A DNA stretch of 37,027 nucleotides from positions 1 through 37,027 of the forward strand of contig JAJECX010000027.1 of NCBI GenBank assembly GCA_022821805.1. The letters run 5' to 3'. Below the pieces are notes generated by a model, which saw only the letters and a list, made by a program, of their open reading frames with translations, did not search any database and had not been told where the DNA came from. Origin of the DNA: Anaerolineae bacterium (lineage in GTDB: Bacteria > Chloroflexota > Anaerolineae > Aggregatilineales > Phototrophicaceae). The stretch's first letter is position 1; every line of letters starts with the position of its first letter. Below, in pieces: positions 17,561 to 26,489 of the stretch. The position numbers and the translations under genes are program-made.

Positions 17561-18100
17561 CTAAATCTGGGTTCTAGAGCCTTCAGGCGTCAGCGGGATT
17601 CGAAAGTCGAGTTCGCGTATCAATGCAAATGTGTCCAGGTGCGCAATGTCAAGCAAGTCGCAAACGGTGGGTATCTTTCGGTTAACTGGATTAGGTAGAT
17701 TCATTGGCGCAGAGGTCACTTTCTCCAATGTGACAACACGTCGGCCGCCGGTGTCAGATAGCGCATGAGCAATGAGGAATGGGTCGGCGCGTTGCTCAAC
17801 TAAATCCTGTTGAGCAGCTTCGACTGATGCATATCCATATCCCTTAGTCAAAGTTTCGAGCCAATCATGCGCATCAACAACTTCATTAAGCTCCAATGCG
17901 CCACGATTAGTCTTAATCCACTTGTATAGTTCGTCCTCTTTATTGCCACGCAGTATTTCGTCAATCACCTTGGTCGGAATCTTTATGTGATCGTACGCGG
18001 CGTGATGAAGAATCCATAGCCAGAATTGGGGAATTCGATCGAGTGGGTAATATAGATTCTTAGCCGCAATCAATACGTCGGTGTCCAACAGGAATAGCAC
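17561..18100 (-). CDS. DUF4411 PIN-domain protein, probable toxin
   Basis: A 179-residue protein opening with LFLLDTDVLIAAKN, the PIN-domain first acidic pair (Asp6, Asp8). A later acidic helix has VIDEILRG (Glu48), and RADPFLIAHA (Asp106) supplies the third acidic position. The TFALIRELDFRIPL-type C-terminus fits DUF4411 (PF14367). PIN proteins are magnesium-dependent ribonucleases. It is downstream of an HTH-ImmA/IrrE gene with an 11-base gap, a recurrent pair thought to be toxin-antitoxin-like. The segment is AT-richer than its neighbours, suggesting transfer. The toxin role is inferred. Confidence 0.8.
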   Translation of the reverse strand: MLFLLDTDVLIAAKNLYYPLDRIPQFWLWILHHAAYDHIKIPTKVIDEILRGNKEDELYKWIKTNRGALELNEVVDAHDWLETLTKGYGYASVEAAQQDLVEQRADPFLIAHALSDTGGRRVVTLEKVTSAPMNLPNPVNRKIPTVCDLLDIAHLDTFALIRELDFRIPLTPEGSRTQI

Positions 18101-18111
18101 GTTGGACGCCC

Positions 18112-19302
18112 TTAGGTCCGTTCAGGAAAGAGCATTGGGTAAACGCTTCTTGGTGCTACGCCCAATGCTACGGCGGCTTTGGATGGTGTTAACACATTTG
18201 CGCTTACGGCATAGCGGACGAGATCAACTAGAGCGTTCCCAAGTTGATGCCGTCTTAGCTTATAGTAAGACGGACCACCAGCCTTTTGCTTATTCCGTTC
18301 AAGTTCCTGTGCTGCTCTAGCAGCCCTCTGTTTAGCAAATTCTGAACGGAGGCGTTCCCAAGTTTCGTACTTGATATGGCCGTCTAGCCAGAGATTGTAG
18401 GAAATCATAGATCGGCTCAGATTCATACTGGCAGCGGCGCTGTCAATTTTGTTCACGATGTCATCAAAGCTGCTGTGCCTTACGATTTCCAATGCAGCAC
18501 GGTCTTGTGAGGGAAATAGTATTGCGCCAGCAATGCGGTCACAGAACCGCTCGACGTCCTTGACTCCGAATACGCCCGACACTCCGCTATTGCCAAGCCA
18601 TAGGTGTGCAAGTTCATGCAAGGCGGTAAAGCTCCATGCGGATACGGCATCCTTGCGGTTGATTACGATAAATGGCGCGATTTCATCGGCAAGGGCTACT
18701 CCTCTGAAAACTTCGATTGGAATGGTTGTGTGATGGCTGCCTAAGTCGCTGAGAAGCAACACAAAAACACGCCTTCGTTCAATCTGCTCGCGAAGATAAG
18801 CGAAAGCATCACGTACTCTTCGTTCATCGCGAAATGTATCGATGTTGAAGTCGATTGTTTTGACGATGTCTCGCGCTACCGACTCAACACCCATGGACAC
18901 TGAAGCGGAATTGACGAATGGTAGCGATACATCGCTGTCGTCTAGTAGTACGCCTTTGACGAGTCGTTGCGCTGCCTTTATGTCGCGCGTCAACAGGTTC
19001 AATCTTGCGTTGCCCTTAGGATCGGCCTCCCGCTGTAATACTGTTCGAAAGTCCTCACCTTTGTCGCCTCGTCGCGGTGGTTGCGGCAAGTAGAAGACCA
19101 TCGGCGGCTGAAAATAGGCCTTTGCCATCTTGTTGAGCTGCGCGTTTGTTGGAGGGTTATGTCCGCGCTCCAGGCTTTCCAGCTTCTCAATGGCCGTGCG
19201 TTTCTTGGAGTCTCTGAATCCAAGTTTCTTCGCGGCTTCGTCCAAATCAAGACCAGCCGTTTCTCGCGCCCATTTGAGAATCTCTGGATTAGCGGCGATC
19301 AT
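18112..19302 (-). CDS. XRE-type HTH protein with ImmA/IrrE metallopeptidase domain
   Basis: A 396-residue protein. Residues about 8-65 form a cro/cI-type helix-turn-helix (WARETAGLDLDEAAKKLGF). A central ImmA/IrrE zinc-peptidase domain has HELAH (229-233) and a later glutamate in DVERFCDRIAGAILFP (Glu251), the expected metal ligands. The C-terminal 60 residues include a second possible HTH (LTPSKAAVALGVAPRSVY). ImmA-type proteins cleave partner repressors in mobile elements; here it probably regulates or neutralises the PIN protein encoded next. A TATAAT hexamer on the minus strand (19329-19334) lies 27 bases before the ATG, consistent with its own promoter. Confidence 0.85.
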   Translation of the reverse strand: MIAANPEILKWARETAGLDLDEAAKKLGFRDSKKRTAIEKLESLERGHNPPTNAQLNKMAKAYFQPPMVFYLPQPPRRGDKGEDFRTVLQREADPKGNARLNLLTRDIKAAQRLVKGVLLDDSDVSLPFVNSASVSMGVESVARDIVKTIDFNIDTFRDERRVRDAFAYLREQIERRRVFVLLLSDLGSHHTTIPIEVFRGVALADEIAPFIVINRKDAVSAWSFTALHELAHLWLGNSGVSGVFGVKDVERFCDRIAGAILFPSQDRAALEIVRHSSFDDIVNKIDSAAASMNLSRSMISYNLWLDGHIKYETWERLRSEFAKQRAARAAQELERNKQKAGGPSYYKLRRHQLGNALVDLVRYAVSANVLTPSKAAVALGVAPRSVYPMLFPERT

Positions 19303-19328
19303 GTAGAAATGCCTAACTCCCTTCCAGC

Positions 19329-19334
19329 ATTATA
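19329..19334 (-). promoter_or_regulatory. Possible -10 box for the HTH-ImmA/PIN operon
   Basis: On the minus strand this hexamer is TATAAT, and a start would fall a few bases later, ahead of the ATG at 19302. At 17 bases upstream only TTTGCT is found, a poor -35 box, so activation or autoregulation is possible. Confidence 0.4.
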
Positions 19335-19366
19335 TTGTTGGGTTTCCGTTTAGCAAATGTCTCATC

Positions 19367-19395
19367 TTGACTGGTCAGTGGTACGACACTGTAAC
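19367..19395 (+). promoter_or_regulatory. Sigma70-type promoter for the cyclophilin gene
   Basis: TTGACT (19367-19372), a 17-base spacer and TGTAAC (19390-19395). A second AT-rich hexamer, CATAAT, lies at about 19399. It sits about 55 bases ahead of the cyclophilin start. Confidence 0.45.
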
Positions 19396-19451
19396 AGCCA
19401 TAATTTGTCTGCTATTCTCTCTCCACATTATTCCCAAACAGGAGCCACCCC

Positions 19452-19976
19452 ATGCCCAAGCAATACGCCAGACCGCCCGCCATGCAGATCGACCCCAAAA
19501 AGACTTACCGCGCTGTCATGCACACCAGCAAGGGCGCCATCAACATCGACCTATTCGCCGACCGCGCGCCGATCACCGTCAATAACTTCGTCTTCCTGGC
19601 AAAGGACGGCTTCTACGATGGCGTCATCTTCCACCGCGTCCTTGACGGTTTCATGGCGCAGGGCGGCGACCCCACGGGCAGCGGGCGCGGGGGTCCAGGA
19701 TATCGCTGGGACGACGAGGCATCGGCGCTAGCTATCCCCCATGACGCGCCGGGCTCACTCAGCATGGCCAACGCTGGACCCAATACCAATGGGTCTCAAT
19801 TCTTCATTACCTTCGCGCCTACGCCGCATCTCAATGGCAATCACGCCGTCTTTGGGCGAGTAGCCGATGCGCCCAGCCTGGACGTGCTTAATTCGCTGGA
19901 GCGCGTCGATCCGCAGCGCCCGAATCCCGCGATCGTCGCCGATAAGATCACATCGATCTTGATTGAAAACGCCTAG
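19452..19976 (+). CDS. Cyclophilin-type peptidyl-prolyl cis-trans isomerase
   Basis: A 174-residue cyclophilin that speeds cis-trans rotation of proline bonds. It has no signal peptide, so it is cytoplasmic. Family motifs are clear: [46 protein letters not shown] and HAVFGRV. The usual catalytic Arg is the R of FHRV. The start ATG has AGGAG eight bases upstream. The gene is a single unit with its own promoter at 19367. Confidence 0.95.
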   Translation: MPKQYARPPAMQIDPKKTYRAVMHTSKGAINIDLFADRAPITVNNFVFLAKDGFYDGVIFHRVLDGFMAQGGDPTGSGRGGPGYRWDDEASALAIPHDAPGSLSMANAGPNTNGSQFFITFAPTPHLNGNHAVFGRVADAPSLDVLNSLERVDPQRPNPAIVADKITSILIENA

Positions 19977-20413
19977 AGCGGGCCGATATGCGACCGGACG
20001 CCGCCTGCGCCGATCCGAATTGGTGGCAAGGATTCCATATTGTCCGCGGTCGCCATGTGTAGCGAGCAACGGCAAACCTAACATACAGACGAGTCGGGCG
20101 CCCCTGCAGAACCGGCGCCCATTGACCAGCCACCGCCTTTCTTGCTTTCTTCATCTTGGCAAAGCGGAGATATTTGCCTTGCTCAAGAAACATACATTTT
20201 ATCGCCTCAAGTTACTAAGTAGAGAGTTGTATCTATTACTTATACTGTCGACAGCGCGCCATTGTGGTAATTCTGCGAACAGCTTGGCAGCTTGGACAAT
20301 TGTGGTAACATATCCTGACCGCTAACAGGGCATAGATTGTAATATGCTATGATTATCTGTTTCATAAGTATTCTCGCATTTACGGGGACAAATGCGCATC
20401 GAGAGGTTTGGAG
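19977..20413 (+). other. Gene-free region upstream of the BTAD regulator
   Basis: No convincing gene is seen in these 437 bases. The last third is AT-rich and probably holds the promoter of the BTAD gene, but no -35/-10 pair with good spacing stands out. It contains the direct repeat listed at 20261-20308. Confidence 0.5.
20261..20308 (+). repeat. Pair of ATTGTGGTAA direct repeats, possible operator
   Basis: The 10-mer ATTGTGGTAA occurs at 20261-20270 and again at 20299-20308, 38 bases apart, about 110-150 bases ahead of the BTAD gene. It may be a regulator binding site. Confidence 0.4.
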
Positions 20414-21706
20414 ATGTTGTCGCACGTAGTTTCCAGTGTTTCTTTCGAGTCATTCCGGGAATCGTCCGCGGGCAAGAAAGTAATACTTCTGTACCCATGG
20501 ACCAACCATAGAAATGTATTTCTGAGCTATTTCCTCAATGATTGCAGTGAAGGTTTACTCTATTATCGTCTGCCTGAACATGCCAGCGCTTTAGCTCACT
20601 GGCTTGGCGGTCTTTGCGACGAAATCCGAATAGGCGCGCCTGAATTTGGCAAGGTCCTCGAGCGCGTCTTGGAAAGCGGTACGGCTTCCGAACTCGGTGA
20701 AGCGCTGGCTGCCGATATCGAAGCGCTGCCGCTTGAACGTGTCGTCTTGTACCTGGATGAGCTCGACCGCATTCCGCAAGACGAAGAATTCCGCCAGTTT
20801 ATGAATGCGGCGATCGCCAACTTGCCGGTCAACGCGCAACTGGTGATAAGCTCGCGCCTGCTAACATACGATCCCTGGATAAGCTGGGTGAACCGGGACG
20901 AAGTGGTAGTCTTGGGTACCGAGCATCGCAGCAGCAATTTGCTCTTTGCCAAGCAGAGCAGCCTTAAGCCACAGGTGGAGGTCTACGCATTCGGGCGCGG
21001 GCATGCGGTCTCCAATGGACGAGAAATCAGCAGCTGGGATGGCGCCCTGCCGCGCAACTTGTTCTTTTATTTCATTGACAATCCGCTAGTGACACGTGAC
21101 CAGATTTTCGAGATTTTCTGGCCCAAATTATCGGTGCGCGATGCGACCAACGTCTTCCATGTTACCAAGCGCAAGATCACCGAGCGGATTTCCGCCTGCG
21201 TTGACGATGGCAATAACTATGAATTGACCAATTATTCGACCGGCTTTTATGTTCCGAGCGACAAAATCGTCCGTCATTATGATGTGGCGGATTTCGAGCA
21301 GGCAATGGAAGGCGCGTTGCTATCCCATGACGCGCATGAACGGGAACTGTTATATCTTCGCGCCATCGAAATCTATAAGGCGCCCTTCTTGCATCCGGTC
21401 AGGTTGCCCTGGGTGGAGGCTCGCCGAAATCAGTTGAAGTCCATGTACGCCGAAGCCTTAATCGGCATGGCGCGCTTAAAGAAAGACCAAAGCGCTTGGG
21501 AGGTCGCGCTTGGGTATTTTGCGCGGGCATTGAAAGAGACGCCGCAACGAGAAGATATCCATCGAGGCGCGATGCAGATGTACATAAATCTTGGTCGCAA
21601 TGCCGATGCCCGCCAGCATTATACAGTGCTGGAGCGGCTGCTCAAGAGAAAGCTCGGCGTCAAACCTTCGGGCGAAACTCAGGCTTTGCTGCAACAGCTG
21701 GAGTAA
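20414..21706 (+). CDS. BTAD-type transcriptional regulator with P-loop-less ATPase-like N-domain
   Basis: A 430-residue protein; the ATG at 20414 has GAGAGG seven bases upstream. Residues about 15-170 resemble the NTPase part of MalT/AfsR-type regulators. There is VVLYLDELDRI as a Walker-B-like strand and LVISSRLL as a sensor strand. The expected Walker A loop is replaced by VILLYPWTNHRN, so ATP binding is doubtful. A winged-helix DNA-binding part follows (LFFYFIDNPLVTRDQIFEIFWP and a later helix). The C-terminal third is the BTAD helical repeat (ALIGMARLKKDQSAWEVALGYF to KRKLGVKPSGETQALL). It is probably a DNA-binding regulator whose ligand and targets are unknown. Confidence 0.8.
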   Translation: MLSHVVSSVSFESFRESSAGKKVILLYPWTNHRNVFLSYFLNDCSEGLLYYRLPEHASALAHWLGGLCDEIRIGAPEFGKVLERVLESGTASELGEALAADIEALPLERVVLYLDELDRIPQDEEFRQFMNAAIANLPVNAQLVISSRLLTYDPWISWVNRDEVVVLGTEHRSSNLLFAKQSSLKPQVEVYAFGRGHAVSNGREISSWDGALPRNLFFYFIDNPLVTRDQIFEIFWPKLSVRDATNVFHVTKRKITERISACVDDGNNYELTNYSTGFYVPSDKIVRHYDVADFEQAMEGALLSHDAHERELLYLRAIEIYKAPFLHPVRLPWVEARRNQLKSMYAEALIGMARLKKDQSAWEVALGYFARALKETPQREDIHRGAMQMYINLGRNADARQHYTVLERLLKRKLGVKPSGETQALLQQLE

Positions 21707-21823
21707 CTGGGATTCGCCTTCCCACAGCCTGCCTGCTTTGGACTATGGGCTTACAATAGCGGAAGCAAAGCGATGGCGACCCGCCATTTGCAGCGTTGAG
21801 ACCGGGAAAAACTGCCTACAGAG

Positions 21824-22273
21824 ATGCTCATTAAGCAATCAAATCGAGATTATGGAGATAGACGGACTACGTCTTTGGAGCGCAGCGCAGATGGCGAACA
21901 AAGGGGAGTATTATTCGCCTCGTTGTTGATGTTCATCGTGGGTTGGGGCGGGCTGGCGCATCTGGCGCTTACGACGCGACCGCGCATCGGTGGCGAACTC
22001 TGGCTGTTCTTCATTTTCTTGCAGATCGCCGTCACCGGAACCGCCATCCCATTCGTGCGACTGCTGAGTCAGCGCTTGACGCGGACCGATAACCCTTCGC
22101 CGCTGACCGGTCTTGTCGTAAGGCGCAGCGTGTGGATTGGCATCATAGTTGTCACTTGTGCTTGGCTCATGATACCGCGCTACCTTACGCCGCCGATCAT
22201 GCTTATTGTGATCCTGCTTTTCGTCGTGATTGAAGCCTTCTTGCGCAACCGGGAACTGGCGAATGAACAATAG
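21824..22273 (+). CDS. Small multi-pass membrane protein coupled to selA
   Basis: About 149 residues with four predicted membrane segments: GVLFASLLMFIVGWGGLAH, LWLFFIFLQIAVTGTAIPF, VWIGIIVVTCAWLMIP and PIMLIVILLFVVIEAFL. I do not recognise the family. The start is uncertain because the first 28 residues are hydrophilic with a weak ribosome-binding site; a TTG at about 21875 is possible. Its last 11 bases overlap the selA start, so the two are probably translationally coupled. Confidence 0.6.
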   Translation: MLIKQSNRDYGDRRTTSLERSADGEQRGVLFASLLMFIVGWGGLAHLALTTRPRIGGELWLFFIFLQIAVTGTAIPFVRLLSQRLTRTDNPSPLTGLVVRRSVWIGIIVVTCAWLMIPRYLTPPIMLIVILLFVVIEAFLRNRELANEQ

Positions 22274-23621
22274 ACAGGCTCTGCTTCGGCGCCTGCCTTC
22301 CGTCGATTCCTTACTTGCTTGTAGCGCTTTACAGGAACAGATTCAAACTTACGGCCGGGATCTGGTGGTTGAGGCGATTCGGTCGCAACTTGAACTTGTC
22401 CGCCAGAACATACGGCATTTGGAAGCGACAGACATTAGCGAGCGCGCGCTGGTCAACGGGATCGCGGACTTCCTCGCGCGAGAAGAGGAATCGTCTCTGA
22501 AATCGCTGATCAATGCAACCGGCGTAATCATCCATACAAATCTTGGCCGGGCGCTTTTGTCCAAAAGCGCGCAGGAGGCGATGGTTGGCGTGGCCGCCGC
22601 CTACAACACACTGGAATATGATTTGGATACCGGCAAGCGCGGCAGCCGACTGGCGCATGCCAGCCAATTGCTGCGCGACTTGACCGGGGCTGAAGACGCG
22701 CTGGCGGTCAACAACAACGCCTCCGCCCTGATTCTGATCCTGAGCGCGCTGGCCAAAGAGCGCGAAGTCGTCATTTCGCGCGGGCAGCTGGTGGAAATCG
22801 GCGGCGGATTTCGCATCCCGGCGATCATGCGGGAGAGCGGCGCCGAGCTAGTCGAGGTAGGCACGACCAATCGAACGCGAATCTCGGATTATGAAGCGGC
22901 GCTTTCCGACCGCTCGGCCATGATCCTCCGCGTACACTCCTCGAATTTCAAGCAGATAGGCTTTGTCCAACAGCCAGCGCTGGCGGAATTGACCGCATTG
23001 GCGCGCAGCCGTGGCATCTTGGCCGTCGACGATTTAGGCAGCGGGACGCTGATCGACACGGCGCAATTCGGCTTGGACCATGAACCGACTGTTCAAGAGA
23101 GCATTGCTGCCGGCGTCGACCTGGTTTGTTTCAGTGGGGACAAACTGCTGGGCGGACCGCAAGCGGGCATAATCGTTGGCAAGCTCAAATTGCTGTCGCA
23201 GCTCAAACGGCATCCCTTGGCGCGCGCCTTGCGCGTCGACAAGTTGACCTATGCCGCCCTGAACGCCACCTTGGAGCATTATCGGCGCGGCGAAGCATTA
23301 GTTAATGTGCCTGTCTGGCAGATGATTTCGCGCCCGCTGCATGATATCAGAGAGACCGCGGAAAAGTGGGCGGCGGAAGTTGGCGGCACCGTCCTCAGCG
23401 GCGAATCGACTGTCGGCGGCGGCAGCCTGCCCGGTACAGCATTGCCTACCGCTCTATTGGCTCTCGCGAGCGAATCACCCAATCGCTCAATGGAGCAGTT
23501 GCGTCAGACGAATCCGCCGGTGATCGCCCGCATTGCAGACGGCCGGGTCTTGCTGGATCCGCGAACGGTTCTCCCAGAGCAGGAGACTGACCTTTTGGCG
23601 GCGCTACAGTCCATCAATTGA
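22263..23621 (+). CDS. selA: L-seryl-tRNA(Sec) selenium transferase
   Basis: A 452-residue SelA, the PLP enzyme that turns seryl-tRNA(Sec) into selenocysteinyl-tRNA(Sec) using selenophosphate. The ATG at 22263 gives the canonical LLRRLPSVDSLL N-terminus. Conserved segments are NATGVIIHTNLGRALLS, NNNASALILIL, EVGTTNRT and FSGDKLLGGPQAG, where Lys294 is the PLP lysine (Lys295 in E. coli SelA). Length is close to the usual 460. selB, selC and selD are not in the window, so a working selenocysteine pathway is only suggested. The gene overlaps the membrane gene before it; the peptidase after it starts 87 bases later. Confidence 0.93.
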   Translation: MNNRQALLRRLPSVDSLLACSALQEQIQTYGRDLVVEAIRSQLELVRQNIRHLEATDISERALVNGIADFLAREEESSLKSLINATGVIIHTNLGRALLSKSAQEAMVGVAAAYNTLEYDLDTGKRGSRLAHASQLLRDLTGAEDALAVNNNASALILILSALAKEREVVISRGQLVEIGGGFRIPAIMRESGAELVEVGTTNRTRISDYEAALSDRSAMILRVHSSNFKQIGFVQQPALAELTALARSRGILAVDDLGSGTLIDTAQFGLDHEPTVQESIAAGVDLVCFSGDKLLGGPQAGIIVGKLKLLSQLKRHPLARALRVDKLTYAALNATLEHYRRGEALVNVPVWQMISRPLHDIRETAEKWAAEVGGTVLSGESTVGGGSLPGTALPTALLALASESPNRSMEQLRQTNPPVIARIADGRVLLDPRTVLPEQETDLLAALQSIN

Positions 23622-23708
23622 ATCCAGACCGCAATCCCTGTTACACTTATTCCCGCAGAAGCGGATGTTCTAGTGTCTTTGTCATCTAAATCGAAAGGGA
23701 GCTTGTGC

Positions 23709-24956
23709 ATGAAATCTGACATCGATCGGCTGATGCGCGAGCGCCAACTGGACGCGATCATCGTGACTGGCGGCGAAGAATTCAATACGGCGCGCTACTA
23801 TCTGAGCAATGGCGCGCGCATCACCCATGGGTCGATCTTCAAAATCATTGACAAGCCGGCGCTGCTCGTTTGCAGTCGCATGGAAGTGGAAGAGGCGGCG
23901 AAGTCGGGCTTGGAAGTGATGACCGATGCTGAACTCGGATTCTATGACCGCTACAAGGAGGCGGAAGGCGACAGCATCAAGGCGACGCTGCTGCACTGGT
24001 CCGATGTCTTGTCGCGGCTGGGTTTGAACGCAGGCAGAATCGGTCTTTACGGCGCCTGGCAAGTCAATAAGACGATCGCGCTCTACGAAGCTTTGCGAGC
24101 GGATTTGGCTCAATACGAGTTTGTGGCGGAAGCCGAGGGCACGCTGATCGAAGAAGCCATGCTTACGAAAGACGCCGACGAGATCGCGCGAATAAGATCA
24201 GTGGCGCAGCGCGCGAACGCGGTGATGGAAATCGCCTGGGATTTCATCGCCAGTTTGCGGCCCGCTGGCGAGACTCTGTTGGACGAGAGTGGCGCGCCCG
24301 TCACCATCGGTGACATTAAAGACCTGGCGCGGCGCGAGTTGATGGCGCGCGGCTTGGAAGATACCGACATGATCTTCGCCCAGGGGCGCGATGCCGGCTT
24401 CCCGCATAGTCGCGGCGAAGCCGATATGCCCTTGCGTATGGGGCAAACCATTGTCTTTGATCTCTTTCCGCGCGAGCTTGGCGGCGGTTACCACCATGAT
24501 ATGACGCGCACCTGGTGCATCGGCTATGCGCCGCCGGAAATCCGCGGCGTTTATGACAAGGTGATGGAAGCCTTCGATATTTCCATCGAAGCATTTGGCC
24601 TCAACAAGCCAACGCATCTCATGCAAGAGGCGGTACTCGACCATTTCGAAGGGGCGGGGCACCCCACGACGCGCTCAAATCCGAGCACGATGGAAGGCTA
24701 TGTACACAGCTTGGGCCATGGCGTCGGCATCGATATCCACGAGCGCCCTTCGCTCAGTCATCTGCGCCGCGACGACATCTGCCAGATTGGGAATATCTTG
24801 ACCATTGAACCCGGCTTGTATTATCCTGAGCGTGGCTTCGGCGTAAGGGTGGAAGATCTGTTCGTGGTTGACGAAAAGGGCGAACTCGTATCGCTGACGC
24901 CATTCAGAAAGGACTTGGTCATTCCTTTGCGGGATGATGTTGGGACAGCGCAATGA
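23709..24956 (+). CDS. M24 family metallopeptidase, Xaa-Pro aminopeptidase/dipeptidase type
   Basis: A 415-residue peptidase of the pita-bread fold. The ATG at 23709 has GGGAG upstream. The N-terminal creatinase-like domain begins DIDRLMRERQLDAIIVTGG. The C-terminal domain contains all five metal ligands: Asp in FDLFPREL, Asp in HHDMTRTW, His in HSLGHGVG, Glu in LTIEPG and Glu in VRVEDLF. Relatives remove proline-linked residues from peptides. The exact substrate is not determined. Its last four bases overlap the start of the reductase (ATGA), so the two are cotranscribed. Confidence 0.9.
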   Translation: MKSDIDRLMRERQLDAIIVTGGEEFNTARYYLSNGARITHGSIFKIIDKPALLVCSRMEVEEAAKSGLEVMTDAELGFYDRYKEAEGDSIKATLLHWSDVLSRLGLNAGRIGLYGAWQVNKTIALYEALRADLAQYEFVAEAEGTLIEEAMLTKDADEIARIRSVAQRANAVMEIAWDFIASLRPAGETLLDESGAPVTIGDIKDLARRELMARGLEDTDMIFAQGRDAGFPHSRGEADMPLRMGQTIVFDLFPRELGGGYHHDMTRTWCIGYAPPEIRGVYDKVMEAFDISIEAFGLNKPTHLMQEAVLDHFEGAGHPTTRSNPSTMEGYVHSLGHGVGIDIHERPSLSHLRRDDICQIGNILTIEPGLYYPERGFGVRVEDLFVVDEKGELVSLTPFRKDLVIPLRDDVGTAQ

Positions 24957-26371
24957 CCAATAACGCAGCGCAAATCCGAGTGGCGATCATCGGTTCCGGT
25001 CCATCCGGCTTTTATGCCGCCGATCACCTATTGAAACAGCGCGAGTCGAAGATCTATGTCGATATGTTTGAGCGCTTGCCGACGCCCTTTGGTTTGGTGC
25101 GGGGCGGCGTCGCGCCGGATCACGCCAAGATCAAATCAGTGACCAAATTATACAGCCGCATTGCGTCTCACGAACGCTTTCGCTTCTTCGGAAATATCGA
25201 ATTCGGCACGGTGGTAAGCCGCTTTGACCTGAGTGAGCATTATCACGGGATCATTTACGCGGTCGGCGCGCAGACGGACAGAAAACTGGGCATTCCCGGC
25301 GAGGACTTGCCAAACAGTTATGCCGCTACCGAATTCGTCGGCTGGTACAATGGGCATCCGGATTATCACGACTACGACTTCGATTTGTCTGGCATCAAGC
25401 GGGTTGCGGTGATTGGCGTCGGCAATGTGGCGATGGATGTCGCGCGAATCCTGGCGCGTACGCCGGAAGAGCTTTACGGGACCGATATTGCCGGTTATGC
25501 GCTGGAGACCCTGCGGCATAGCGATGTAGAAGAGATAACCATCATGGGAAGACGCGGACCCGCCCAAGCCGCATTCACCAATCCCGAGATTAAAGAACTG
25601 GGCGAGATGGCTGACGCGGACATTATCGTCGACTGCGAGAACGCGTCGCTGGATGAGCTAAGCGCGACACACCTAAAGAAAGCGCGTGACCGCAGCGCCA
25701 TACGCAACGTGAAGATCCTGCAATCCTATGTCGATCGGGGGCTCACCGGCAAATCGCGGCGCATCGTAATGCGCTTCCTCGTATCACCCAACGAGATCAT
25801 CGGAACGGATAAAGTCGAGGCGATGAAGATCGTCATGAACGAACTTTATCTCGACGAAAACGGCAACCTGCGTCCGCGCGCGACCAGTGAATATGAGACG
25901 CTTCCCATAGATATGATATTCCGCTCGGTCGGTTACCGCGGCGTACCGCTGCGCGATGTGCCATTCTACGATCGATGGGGCACGATACCAAACGCTGATG
26001 GCCGCGTGCTCACCCGGCATGAGGGACGTGAGCGCTTGACTGGCAATTACGTTGTCGGCTGGATTAAGCGAGGACCGAGCGGCATCATCGGCACCAACAA
26101 ACCCGATGCGATTGAAACGGCGAATTGCTTCCTTGAGGATTTGCTGAACGGCGACGTGTTGCAGCCGCTGGACACCCGTGACGAGAGCATTGTTGAGATG
26201 GTGCGGATGCGCAAGCCCACATTCATTTCTTTTGACGAATGGAAGATCCTGGATGACATTGAATTGCGGCGCGGCGCCGAATCTGGTCGCAGCCGCGTCA
26301 AATTCACGACGGTCGAAGAAATGTTGGAGGCTTTGGGCAAAGTGCCCGAAATGGCTGGCGCTGGGAAGTAG
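24953..26371 (+). CDS. Ferredoxin--NADP(+) reductase, FprA/adrenodoxin-reductase type
   Basis: A 472-residue flavoprotein. The FAD-binding GSGPSG (14-19) follows the first beta strand (VAIIGSGPSGFYAADHLL), and PTPFGLVRGGVAPDH is a hallmark of the family. A second Rossmann motif (VAVIGVGNVAMDVARIL, about residue 145-165) binds NADP. C-terminal VVGWIKRGPSGIIGTNKPDA is also diagnostic. These enzymes pass electrons between NADPH and ferredoxin-type carriers. The start overlaps the M24 peptidase stop by ATGA. It is probably the last gene of the run 21824-26371. Confidence 0.93.
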   Translation: MTNNAAQIRVAIIGSGPSGFYAADHLLKQRESKIYVDMFERLPTPFGLVRGGVAPDHAKIKSVTKLYSRIASHERFRFFGNIEFGTVVSRFDLSEHYHGIIYAVGAQTDRKLGIPGEDLPNSYAATEFVGWYNGHPDYHDYDFDLSGIKRVAVIGVGNVAMDVARILARTPEELYGTDIAGYALETLRHSDVEEITIMGRRGPAQAAFTNPEIKELGEMADADIIVDCENASLDELSATHLKKARDRSAIRNVKILQSYVDRGLTGKSRRIVMRFLVSPNEIIGTDKVEAMKIVMNELYLDENGNLRPRATSEYETLPIDMIFRSVGYRGVPLRDVPFYDRWGTIPNADGRVLTRHEGRERLTGNYVVGWIKRGPSGIIGTNKPDAIETANCFLEDLLNGDVLQPLDTRDESIVEMVRMRKPTFISFDEWKILDDIELRRGAESGRSRVKFTTVEEMLEALGKVPEMAGAGK

Positions 26372-26454
26372 ACTCGATCTTTAGCGAGCGCTGGCATTAC
26401 TGACGTTTTGGCAGAATTGTCCAATTTTTTCTCCTAGAATTCGGCTGGAATTTC

Positions 26455-26483
26455 TTGACAGGCGTCCGCGAATACGTTATGCT
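26455..26483 (+). promoter_or_regulatory. Strong sigma70-type promoter
   Basis: TTGACA (26455-26460), an exact 17-base spacer and TATGCT (26478-26483). It faces right and is followed about 50 bases later by a strong terminator, not directly by a gene. A start near 26490 would give a short transcript. Confidence 0.6.
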
Positions 26484-26489
26484 GATAAT

